Part shown: positions 48,401 to 59,900 of the stretch, piece after piece
How positions within the stretch are numbered: position 1 is the stretch's first letter
How the letters are laid out: the number at the start of each line of letters is the position of its first letter
Source of the DNA: Takakia lepidozioides
Taxonomy: Eukaryota > Streptophyta > Takakiopsida > Takakiales > Takakiaceae
Length of the DNA stretch: 64,000 nt
Reading direction: 5' to 3'
Assembly: GCA_030704615.1 (NCBI GenBank)
Contig: CM060731.1
Location: 33,294,001-33,358,000, forward strand
Program-made: the position numbers and the translations under genes
Notes under the pieces: generated by a model
The model's database searches: none
What the model saw: only the letters and a program-made list of their open reading frames with translations
Told to the model about the DNA's origin: nothing

Positions 48401-48613
48401 TAAATCAATGAGAATAGCAATGAAAGAGAGAGGCTCACAAATGTGACTTGGAAAAAGGCCCGGCTCTGAAGAAGATATTAAGAGTACAGATGGAATACAA
48501 AATCTTGGGGTAGGGACAGCCATACCTAGAACAGGACCCCGGCCCGCCTCATCGATTCCCATGAGACAGGGCATATGTGCCCAGGCTGGAGGTGGCGAAG
48601 AAACTGCCACCAT
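45436..48613 (-). CDS. RNASEH2A: Ribonuclease H2 catalytic subunit A
   Basis: RNase H2 nicks DNA 5' of embedded ribonucleotides and degrades RNA:DNA hybrids in the nucleus, with subunits B and C encoded elsewhere. Exons in transcription order are 48613-48526, 48371-48300, 47646-47523, 47140-47053, 46743-46606, 46429-46342, 45933-45810 and 45565-45436. All phases agree and give 283 residues, close to plant homologues. Type 2 RNase H motifs are [92 protein letters not shown] and a C-terminal [17 protein letters not shown]. The predicted catalytic set is Asp21, Glu22, Asp128 and Asp156, with spacing equal to the human enzyme's. The start is the first in-frame Met of exon 1. The upstream region carries repeats with E2F-like sites, fitting S-phase control. 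Confidence 0.94.
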
Positions 48614-48888
48614 TGCTCCCTCAACAATAACTGTAATACCATGATTTGCAAGGTTGGAAACAAGAGTGCAAAGAAAGGTCAGAGAGAACTCGAGAATCTC
48701 AGTTCAGGAGTTCCTACTACGGTGCAGATCGCAACCATAAACAGACAGACACAAACTTTATTCGTCCTTCGGATCCGTGGTTGTTTCCAACCACATGCTT
48801 CAAATTGTCAAGAAAGGAGAGTCGAAGAGGGACAATGGAAACAGGCGACGCAGATTTCCTTATCCGATATCTATCCTCTAAGAATTCC

Positions 48889-49735
48889 AGTACAAGCCGT
48901 TATTGTGCAGATCGCGACCACACTCTCGACCAAACTTACAATCTTCAAAACATATTTGCAAATTGCAACCATCTAACTCAATCAGATTTCCAGAAGCTCA
49001 CATTTGGTACACATTGCACAGAATTCGATCACATGCGCAAAGCCAACTACGTCCCGCCTCCCTTCGTCCTGGCCTCAGCTGCTCAAATGAGCGCGAAAGC
49101 AGTACCAGCCGTTATTATGCAGATCGCGACCACACTCTCGACCAAACTTACAAATCTTCCAGACATATTTGCAACCATCTACCTCAATCGGGTTTCCCAA
49201 AGCTCACATTTTGTACAAATTGCACAGAATTAGAGACGATCACATGCGCAAAGCCAACAACGTCCCGCCTCCCTTCGTCCTGGCCTCAGCAGCTCATGAG
49301 CGCGAAAGCAGTACCAGCCGTTATTATGCAGATCGCGACCACACTCTCGACCAAACTTACAAATCTTCCACACATATTGCAACCATCTACCTCAATCGGG
49401 TTTCCAAAAGCTCACATTTGGTTCAAATCGCAAAGAATTAGAGACGATCACATGCGCAAAGCCAACAACGTCCCGCTTCCCTTCGTCCTGGCCTCAGCAG
49501 CTCAAATGAGCGCGAAAGCAGTACCAGCCGTTATTATGCAGATCGCAACCACACTCTCGACCAAACTTACAAGTCTTTACATATTGCAATCATCTACCTC
49601 AATCGGGTTTCCCAAAGCTCACATTGGGTTCAAATCGCACAGAATTAGAGGCGATCACATGCGCAAAGCCAACAACGTCCCGCCTCCCTTCGTCCTGGCC
49701 TCAGCAGCTCAAATGAGCGCGAAAGCAAACCATGA
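48889..49735. repeat. Four tandem repeats of about 210 bp upstream of RNASEH2A
   Basis: Units begin near 48889, 49101, 49310 and 49520. Each contains GTTATTATGCAGATCGC, CACACTCTCGACCAAACTTA, CACATGCGCAAAGCCAACAA and CCCTTCGTCCTGGCCTCAGC. The first unit is the most diverged and the others are highly alike. Because 210 is a multiple of three, a frame of 299 codons stays open through the array on the + strand. I consider that frame a consequence of the repeat and not a gene. Each of the last three unit starts, and the array end, carries GCGCGAAA. Confidence 0.85.
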
Positions 49736-49740
49736 CGTCA
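49091..49740. promoter_or_regulatory. E2F-type sites (TTTCGCGC) repeated four times, plus a TGACGTCA palindrome
   Basis: GCGCGAAA, the complement of the E2F consensus TTTCGCGC, occurs at 49091-49098, 49300-49307, 49510-49517 and 49717-49724. A perfect bZIP/CRE-type palindrome TGACGTCA lies at 49733-49740, and the fourth E2F site is 8 bp from it. They lie 0.48-1.13 kb upstream of the RNASEH2A start codon and 1.25-1.9 kb upstream of that of UBP26. Plant replication and repair genes are classic E2F targets. Binding here is inferred. Confidence 0.5.
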
Positions 49741-50990
49741 TTGTCCTTGGCAAATCTCTGACATATTTCCCGAGCACGTTCCCACAACAGTTAAACGCAT
49801 AAGTGACAACATTACGAACCAGTCCAAACAAACGGGGTAGGTTTACATAAACAAATGCGGTGCACATATATATATATATATATATATATTGGTGGACGAC
49901 CTTTGAAAGAAGAAGAAAAGGCGAAGACGAACAACCGTCATGCAGGTTGTTCTTAGGAAGTTCCTTGGATTCGAAGCAATCGTGTGTGGACAAAGGGAAA
50001 GGGCATGCGAGCCATGGAAGCTGCAGGGACATGCACAGGAAGAGAGAAGGACGAGCGGGAACGGGTAGCGGGCCGGGTGATCGTTGGGAGGCGGGGCGGC
50101 CAGGCATGCCCCGGAAGGCGCAAGGGGCCCGGTCGACGGGGGGCCCGCGGAAGCGGCGGTCGACCCGGCAGCATGGGACTACACACAAGACACTGGTATT
50201 GGCAGCACACATCTTTGCCATAGCCGAGGAGGCGTATCCGAGGGATTTGGAGGCTGCATGCAGAGCCTGGTGGACACTGTGGATGGTGAGCAATTGAAGG
50301 CGGTGAGATTTGCGTTTTTGGAGGAATTTGTAGCAATTTGGAGGTATTGGATTCAGACATCTCGTTTTTTTTACCCCAGTGGCAGTTTTGGCGGACGATC
50401 TGCGTGGTTTGATCATCAATCGGGGGCCAAGACCATGAATGTTGATTTAGGGTTTCCAGTTTCCGTGTTTATATCCCCGATTTTCGTGCTCGGTGAAGAA
50501 TCTTAAGCTGCAGCACTCGTTTGGGCTATTTCCATGTGTACCCTTCACCCTTCATCTTGTTTGTGATCGTTATCAAGCTCCCGGTTCTGCGTGCGGTTTC
50601 CTCCTTTCCTTTTTGACTCCAGCAACGTGTAGAATATATAGGCATGTAAGACGGGACAGACAAAATTGGGAAATTCGCCATTTTTTGGGCAAAGAGGGAG
50701 AGAGCCTTTCCCACAGAGTCGAGAAGTGGATTTTCGGCATCGGGGCTGATAGTTTTAGTGTAATCAAGCTGCCCTTGCAGTCATCTCCACCCCTTGCAGC
50801 GGCAGAGATTTCAGAGAGCGGAAGCTAGATCCATTTCGACTGTGGAATGCAACCTATGGGAATCGTGTGCTCAAGAGAGTTGGATGCGAGGCCTAGTGTG
50901 CTGCGAGCTGCTGCACAAGTGCGCCCAAGGGGCACAGAGCATTGAGGTGGTGCAGAGAAGGACCGGGAAAGCGTGCCAGGAGTGGCAGTC
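49736..50990. other. Intergenic and probable UBP26 5' region, GC-rich in part
   Basis: A (TA)n microsatellite lies at about 49867-49890. From 50030 to 50200 the DNA is very GC-rich, so long frames open on both strands (49860-50297 plus, 49709-50419 minus). Neither shows a recognisable domain, although the plus frame has a peptide-like end (LVLAAHIFAIAEEAYPRDLE) with a GT donor near 50287. It could be an upstream exon or 5' UTR of UBP26. I leave it unassigned. Confidence 0.35.
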
Positions 50991-53900
50991 ATGCGGCACT
51001 CTGTGGAGGTTTCCCACACTCGTTCCAAGGGAAAAAAGCATGGCCAAACTGGCACGGTCAGCCTATTGGCCGCACTGTTGAGGTCTGTCTACCCGGACTT
51101 TTTTCCTAATCCATCTCCTATACATAATGTCAACTGTTTCCGGATGTCACCTGCCTTCCTTCCTCGCAATGCAGTCTGTAGTGCTGTGGGGGTCGTCTAC
51201 TGGGCTTCCCCTGTCTCCATACAGGTGTAAAGTGTCTTTCACAGTCCAATCAACCATGCTATCCCTCCACTTGAATAATTTAGACTTGCATGAAGGTGTT
51301 TTAATACATGAAAAGGTCATACAAAGCAGCGTTGGCTAGATCTGTTTCCTGTCTTGTACTAGGAGGTGGATTGACATTAGGCTTTTCTGGCTGAAATGAC
51401 GCATTCCATCTGAAGAAGAGCTCAGCGACATGACTGAATTTGAAGGTTGCAAATTCATGCAACAGTTACATCCACTCACAGTTGGATAGGTTGTGATTGT
51501 GATAATTTGTGTTATTCACATTTCTCCTAGTTTCTACACTTGTACTCTGCAGAATTCTGTGAACTGTGAGTCTAGTTGCAGGACATGTTACTCCATGCCA
51601 TTGAAGGGTGCGTTCAGGAGGAATCGTGACCCTACTGATAAAACCATTTGGAAATGGATATCTGGTAGGGTTGATTGGTTGTCCTACTTGGAATCCTTCG
51701 CAGTTTGCTAGACTCAGTGGTAAAATCACTCCTTGCACTCCTCCTCCTGTCTTTCCCACATGCGTGTGCACACATATCTGAGCCTATCATGAGCATGGTA
51801 GATGGGACACTTCTGTGTCTTTGTTCCATCTTCTGCCATGATAAGAAGATTCAAGACACACCAGCAGCAGAATCGATGGAGTAGACTACCAATACAACCT
51901 CAATACATGTGGCCTGGTTATCTCATCTGACAGTACATTTCCCTCTGCATCTCAGTCCTGCTTCATGCCCAGTCTTCTGCTATTCAACAATTTTTTGAAC
52001 TGTCAAGGTTTAACACTTTTGAGCTACTGTTGAAAGATAACTGAAGAGAGTAATTCGATTATTTTGGTATGTTGTCCTGCTAGTAGACAAGGTAGAGAAA
52101 CCTAGGTGATCATTAGTAATCACAATATGTGAAACCATTGGTTACTTTTTCTGCATCTGAGAATGAGAGCATATAGTCCTTTTGGTTCATTCTCCCAGTA
52201 GTCTAGTCAACTGCTGCTGCTGGAGTTGCATTTTTTGGTCATGATTGTCGAAAAACGTGAAAGGCATCATGTGAATGAAGCAGAAAGCTTTGCTTCAGGC
52301 TAGAGCCATGACATGGGATGTGTCACGATCTAGTCAACTTACCTGAGATTTTTGCTGGTGCTTGCATTTCTTTTGCCTCCGTGTTTTGCCTTTTGGGGTT
52401 GTTTGCTACTTGGTGTGGGGCCTGCAGAGGTTGTCACGTACTGCCGGTTGGTTGGTCTCCGTTTCTGTGACAACCACTCCTACTTCATAGCTATTGCAGA
52501 TGTGATAACGCTAAAGCAACCAATAATTGATATTTGGACAAGCCTGGTCATGAGATAGTAATGGTAGGTTTGACACAATGTTACATTAATTGCTGATCTT
52601 CTAAGAGAGTCCCCTGAAATTGACTAACCTGTACAATTCCTAACTCTTCCTCTGTCTGGGCAACAGGCGATTATATGCGAGCCACAGTATTTCAAAAGAG
52701 GACGTAGCACAGCTATACCATTTTGACAAGCAGGCATGTCAGGGTTGTCGTGTGAATTCTAAGGACTCCCCCAACTGTTTTTGCGGATTGGTGCCCCCCC
52801 TCAATGGCATCCGCAAGCAGGGCCTCTGGCAGAAGGTAGCTGACATTCTTAGTGAGCTTGGGCCTGACCCCGGGGAGGAGCTACGTCCATCACAGGAATC
52901 CCCGTCAGGGCTGACCAACCTTGGGGCCACTTGCTATGTGAACAGTGTTTTGCAATGCCTATACATGACCAGGTAGTCATCATTGGAGTTCCCTGATTTT
53001 TTAATGATTTCGTCATGCAGTACCTTCGACAAGTCTGAAGTATGCTTGTGAAATAGTTCGAGGTGTTTGGTGGCTAAGCAGTTCTTCCCAAGTTGAATTG
53101 TGGGTGTCCCACACCAGATTAACTTTCTTCACAAAAACAAACCACCGGAGGATTGGGAGGTGAAGTGTAGCTAATAAATTCAAGGAGCAAGAGGGGAGGA
53201 AACTAAGTAGAGAGATTTTCGTTGTCACTGATTACATCATAAGAGAATGAAATGACATGATACTTGTTTTTATGTCCATGGGATGACCAAATGATCAGAG
53301 TGATAACAAAGAATCACAGAAACCAAAGTACAGGTAGAGAGGGACGTTGCCTAAGAATAAGTGAGCTGGTGAGCAGGGAATTCCGCACAGGTGTATTTGC
53401 TGCAGAGGCTGACCTGGTGGAAAGGCAGCCAGTTCTTCACCAGCTGGGCCGCCTGTTTGCACAGCTGCATTCAGGGAAGAAGATAGCTGTTGATTCAGCA
53501 CCCTTTGCCAACACATTGGAGCTGGACAATGCAGTGCAGCAGGATGGTCAGGAATTTCTAAAGCTTTTGCTTACACTGCTTGAGAGGGTGCTGGGGATGT
53601 CCCAGAACCAGCAGGCGCGCAATGTTGTACAGAATGTGTTTCGTGGGACATTTTCCTATGTCACCAAGTGAGTGTTCATCCCATGCTGTTTATCTTTCAA
53701 ATTTAAATGGTAAGAATGGGAAGATCAATATGGTTTTAAGGGAAAGAAAGACTTGTTCATGCTGAGGCCTCATCATATGATGAGAACACTATAGTTGGCT
53801 AGTAACCCTAATATGGTTACGGATGGAACCATAAGCTCTCCCTAGAGCTTAAAAGATAATGTAACACCATGAGCATGATGTTTCAAGTGTTTCCAGAAAT

Positions 53901-56900
53901 AGTTCAATCTGCTGTTTTAGAAAAGTTAGTCACAAGCTTTTGCTTAAGATCGAGTGTAATCATACAGTGGGCGGTGTGGGTTCTCTGTGAAGGTGCTCAA
54001 AGTGCGGGCAAGAGTCAGATGCATCCAGGGAGGCTGTTGACTTCTATGAGCTGGAGTTGAATGTGAAAGGGTTCACCAGCCTTGAGGAGAGTTTGAATGA
54101 CTATTTATGTGAGGAGAAGTTGCAGGGTGAAAACCAGTATTTGTGTGAGAGCTGCCAAATGCGTGTTGATGCCACCCACAGCACCAAGTTGCGCTCCCTT
54201 CCTCCTGTTTTGAACTTTCAGCTCAAGCGTTTTGTATTCAATACAAAGGTTAGACAGGGTGCTATCCCCAACTTTTTTAAGCTTCCCTTTTGCGAGAAAT
54301 CATATTTGTATCTTGGAAAGAAAGGAAGTAGGAAAGAACTTTACAATGTCCACGGGGGGTCCAGTCCATGAGGGAAGGACAGGTCCTTGGGACATATACA
54401 AAGTTCCAAATAAGTAAAAGAAAGATGAAACTCTATAATGTCCACAGAAGCCATCAGGACCCATTAGAACTACTTTCAGAATACATTGAAAGCAGAAGAA
54501 ATCAAATGAAATGGTACTTCATACTTGAAAGAAATGAAATGAAATGAAATGGTGGTGCTTTATAATGTCCGCAGAAAGCTCATAGAGCTTATGGGACAAA
54601 ATGGAAGAAAACATGAGAGAGGAAACAAAACCAAAGCCAAGAATAAGAACTATTGTTCGAGCGATTGTCTAAGGGTGAAGGCCTCGTGCAGGTAAGCTGC
54701 CAAGCATTTCTGATCCTCATAGTGGAAGACTTCAGTGAGAGATTGGGTTCCACGGAATAAACAGTGGAATCTCCCACGGATCTCGTAGTATAGAGGGCAA
54801 CAGAGGAAGTGCTCCAGTTTCAGTTTCCCGGCTGCGCCCTGTGCAAGCTGGACATAGGCAGTCCTCCCGTTGCAGGTTTTCCCATCTGCCAGTGTCTATC
54901 CGTAGGTTGTGGGAATCCACCCTGAAACCGCCCCAATGCCCTCAGGAGGGAAGGAGATAAAGATGCCGAAAGGTAATTGGGCCTAAAGATTCTATCATCT
55001 CGGAGCACCAAGAATGTCTCTCGATAAAAGTGGAGCTTTGTCGTGAGATTGGGTAGCTTCCAAGTTCTCTTGACTTGTAGTTCCATAAGAAATGAAATGA
55101 AATGAAATGGTGCTTTATAACGTCCGCGGAAAGCTCGTAGAGCTTATGGGACAAAATGGAAGAAAACATGAGAGAGGAACAAATCCAGAAACCACAATTA
55201 ATGTTCTAGCGATTGTCTAAGGGTGAAGGCCTCGTGTAGGTAGGCTGCCAAGCATTTTTGATCCTCATAGTGAAAGACATCAGTGAGAGTTTGGGTTCCA
55301 CTGAATAAACAGTGGAATCTCCCACGGATCTCGTAGTATAGAGGGCAGTAGAAGAAGAAGTGTTCTTCAGTTTCAATTTCCTTGCTGCGCCCTATGCAAG
55401 CTGGACATAGGCGGTCCTCCCGTTGCAGGTTTTCCCATCTGCCAGTCTCTATCCGTAGGACGCTCTCTTCAAATCTATTAAGGGAATTGTGCCTGTACCC
55501 CTGTTTACCAACTTTGAAAGTCTCGAGGCTGAGCCAAAAGCCCAGGCCCTCCTGAGGCCTAGTTTTTGGGCAAATCACACACAGCAGATTGATGCTTGTG
55601 TGAAGGGATTTCTAGAGGATATCTGGAAAACCCGGATTAATTCTTTATATGGAGGTAAGTCTTACTACCAACGTCAGCCCCTGACAGAGGTAGGTTCTGT
55701 CCCTTTTGTTCCCGCTCAAACTGGGCGCGGGGTCAATGGCCACAAGGCTACGGCAAACAACGTCTTATGAGTACAATCTATCCGTAGGTTGTGGGAACCC
55801 ACCCTGAACCGCCCCAATGCCCTCAAGAGGGAAGGAGATAAGGGTGCTGAAAGGTAATTTGGTCTCAAGATTCTATCATCGCGGAGCACCAAGAATGTCT
55901 CTCGATAGAAGTGGAGCTTTGTTGTGACATTGGGTAGCATCCAAGTTCTCTTGACATGTAATTCCATAAGCTCTCTCCGAATGAGTCTGTTGCGGTCATG
56001 TCTGGATGTGATGTCCACCTCATCTGGGTTCATTGGTAATAGGAAAGCAGTAGAAAGTCCGTTACGTTGAAATAAACTGTCCACTCGAGCATACCAGGAG
56101 TTCCTGAAACCTGCAGCTTTGAGCCTCATAGATGTTGTGAGGGCCCTAGCCACTAGCCCTTTGGGTGGAAGGGCCTGCAATCTATGGAGAAAGAGAAGAA
56201 ATGAAATGAACTGGTACTTAAAAGAAAGAAAGAAATGTCCGTGGGAATATTCAAGATCTTTTGGGGCAAACGAAAATAGGAGACAAAATGGAAAAGGATA
56301 CTGGGACCGCAAACACCATTCGCCACAAGAAACTACAACCCAACTTCAAGAGGTTCTCAAAATTGGAGAGCCAAGTGTAGACATGCCTCAAGACATCTTT
56401 GATCCTGTCAGGGATTGGTTGTCTGTAACTAGTCAAACATAGGGGCTGCAAATGTACTTGAAAGAGTGAGAGCATGATCTCATGGCTGAAAACTGTGGGG
56501 TTTTATTGCAGACATCTACAAAGAAGAAAGTGACATCTAAATTCAGTTTCCCTAAGACAATTGACATGGGGCCTCGATTAAGTGCACCGCCAGCATTGTG
56601 TGGGGGTCAGAACATGGCTGTCTACGACCTGTCTGCAATTTTGATACACAGGGGAACTCTGGTCAATAGTGGTCACTATGTGGCACACATCAAAGATGAC
56701 CAGACAGGAGAATGGTGGCAATTTGATGATGAACAAGTTATGAGCCTTGGGTTCCATGCCCTTGGAGAGCACTCCCAGGCGGGCCCAGTGACTAAAGATG
56801 CAGCTTTGCGGGAAGGTGAGGCAGGCCCGTCACCACTTAAAAAGGATCGCCTGAGGGATAGATGCTGTCAGTATCATGAATGTGATGAATTTACTGCCAA

Positions 56901-59900
56901 TGACTATGCTGGCACTTTCTGTGCTGTTTGTGGATTTGAATGCTGCTAACAAGTTGAACAATAAAAACATGGAAATGCTTTCAGACATATTTGACATATC
57001 TTATGCATGGTCCTTCTGAAGAACTAGAGATGTGAAAGCCTTAATGCAAAATTTGGTCTGGGAGGCTGGGAGAGGAATAGAGAGAGCTACAATGCAACAT
57101 AACAATCTGAATAGTATCTTGGGGCCTAATTTATAGGTGAAACAATCCTGTTGGATGTGAGAGGAGATGGAGCCATCGACAATCAAACTGCACAACCATG
57201 TGTGCATGAACCATCGTTGTCAGCTGAGGTGTCACCTAAGCCGTCACCGGTGATGTCAGCTAGTCATGAAGGCGATGTGCTGACATCAGCAGACGCCTAC
57301 ATGTTGATGTACAGTCGCAGGACAGAACCAGAGCTATGGGGCCACACAAATTCGGGCACTTGTTCATCGGCAGGTTTGGTTGAGCCTGTGACTATGGAGG
57401 TTGATGAGGAACCCAGGGCCTATGGTTACAATTGTTCATTGCCGGAGCAATTGCATGTGGAGGTTGACGAGATGAACCAGGAGTTTGAGGCTTTGTGTTC
57501 TGAGTACACACGCCGGCGGGCGGAAGAGCTGAGTAAGATTGCGGACCGTAAGAAAGAAGTGAGGGGTATCCTAGGGCAGGCTCCTGTGAAATCAGTGGAC
57601 GACCCGTTTTTCTGGATCTCCACTGAATGGCTCCGACTATGGGCTGACAACTTGAGACCTCCGTGAGATCCCTCTCCTCATGCTCTATCCGTTTGCATCA
57701 CATGTCTGACAGATTTCTACTGTGGATTTCGTTGAAAGTTTTGGTTTGTTCTTGCAAGGAAATTTTGCTTGCCTGGCTACATTGAATACTTGACTGGTGG
57801 GATGCAGCCCTCCTATTGATAATACACATCTGGTGTGCCATCATCAGAAAGTTCCCCCCAGGAAGGTACAACACATGAAGCGTATCTCTTCCAAAGCTTG
57901 GAAGCAGCTGGTGGCCTTGGTTAGCTGTCTTTGCCTTTGCATCTCAACACCTTCTATGTCCCTTTGGGGCTTCTGTATGCAAGGGAATCAGATAAAATCT
58001 GATCTTTATGAATTACTAGAATAGTAGAATGGTTCTATGATCTTGCGCACAAGGAGAGCATGTTAGTTTACTGAGTTTGACCTTCCTAGTCGTTTTGGTA
58101 GCCACAATGAACACAGTGCAACGTCCTCCATATACAGGTATTTCCTCTCATAGTACTTTGAGGTGCCTCACTTCCGCACTGGTGTTTGTTTTGCTCCTAT
58201 ATGTGCTTGCAGTTGTGCTGCTTGTTGTAATTAAGAGGCAATTTCTCCCTTCGTATTTCTTGTGCAAGTCCTGAGTTTTCTTTCTGTCATCTGTGAATCT
58301 TCAGTACAAGGGAGGGCCGGAGCTATCTGAAAGTGACTATTGCATCGAGTGTATCTTCGAGGACGCCAAGGCAGCAGCATCTGCTGACAGTTACCGTGAT
58401 CAGAGAGCTTGTATGCGGGAGGTGGTTGAGGATGTGTTTGCTGGCCATGGCCTAGAAGGCAAACTTTTTAACGTTTCTAGAACGTGGTGGGTGTTTAAAC
58501 CTTGATCCTTGTATAATCTTACAATGCAAGAAAAAATTCGATGGTGATGTGAATTTTGAAGTGCAGCTAAGCCAGATATACAGGAAAGAGATGCAAGAGA
58601 TGCGTCCAGTCAGGGAAAGATGGAGGGAAAGGGAGAGCCCGGAAGGAGAGAACGAGATTAGATGCACTCGTCTTGCTGTTGGCTTCACGGTCACTTAGTG
58701 CCAGAAACAGACTCACTCACGACCCTAAACGGATGCAGGTTGTTGCAATGGGTTCGGCGGAAGGTGACAGATGCCCCTTCAGATGCTGATGCCGGCCCAA
58801 CAGCGGCTCTACAGTGTCCCCATGGGGCCCTGCTACCAGAGCAGGCGACAGGTGCCAAGCGGCAGCTAGTGCCACAGCGTGTATGGGACTACTTCGTCCA
58901 GAATGCAGTGCAGATTGCAAGCATTGATCGTAGGGGACATCAGCCCTTTCCAGGAGATTTGGATACATGTGCTCAATGCCAGGCAGAGATGAACAAAGCA
59001 GCTTCCAAGAAAGAAGGCCTGAGGTGAACCTGCCCTCTTTTGTATGGGTTTAGTTAACATTGAGGTGGGTCTCTTTTGATCTCCATTGTCGCTCATCAAC
59101 AAAACTCAGAGAAAATGGTCAAGAACTGATCTTGTACTTTCTTCTAACCTTTCAAGCTGTTTGTTGTTCCTACCTTTCTGAACCGATGTAGTCTTGATGG
59201 GGTGGTGGGTTCTACCAGGGCAACCAAGATTGAGCAACGGGCAAAACATGAAGCTCTCTATAGTGGCAAGCAAGTGGTGATTCATTCAGGGTCGACATAT
59301 TACTTGGTGCCATCAGTTTGGCTCTCCAAGTGGCGCACATATCTGGGAGCAAGTGGCAAGAATGTGCTGGCGGTGGATGAACCTGTTGGACTTGAAGGGT
59401 TCATCTTGTCCCTTCTCTGTCAGAAGGTGAACCATTGTCATGTGGGCCTGTTGGCTTTTGTCCTTTGATGATCAGTATGCAGAGCTGTCAGCTGGGTTTC
59501 TTCCGTAAGTAGACACTATCAGCTGGTCCAAACTAGTTGGGTAATTTCCTTGTGTGTCAAAAGTACATTTTTGTAGTTGATCTGCATAAGGATCTAACAC
59601 AGGCTTTACCTGTCAATTCTTCAGCATGAAGGGATGCTCTTCAAACCTCCGGCTTTGTTGAGAACACGACGGGGTGATCTTGTTCAAAGGAATTCCAGCG
59701 TAAGTGGCCAACCCTCCTGTGAGAGGTGGCTCTTTGTGTGTGAAAATTGTTCTGGGCTACGTGACTCTCTTTTGGCAAGGCTTGTTTAAAATCTATAACC
59801 CTCTTGGCATTGTCTCGTGTTGCTTCAACACTGCTGTGTATGTCCCAAGTGCCACCTGTCGTTGTACCTTCCCCTGCATACAGTGTTCTTGATCTTGGTT

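Noticed and set aside
48646-49233. A 195-codon plus-strand frame overlapping the RNASEH2A upstream region
   Set aside because: It overlaps the repeat array, has no domain and no supporting splice structure.
48903-49802. A 299-codon open frame through the tandem repeats
   Set aside because: The repeat period is a multiple of three, which keeps one frame open by itself. The other frames also stay open in parts and no domain is visible.
56816-56949. Cys-rich extension of UBP26 exon 5 (knuckle-like CC..C..C pattern) after the GT donor
   Set aside because: Reading through the donor reaches a stop, whereas splicing at 56815 to 57137 keeps phase and family similarity. It may occur in a retained-intron isoform, but that is not supported here.
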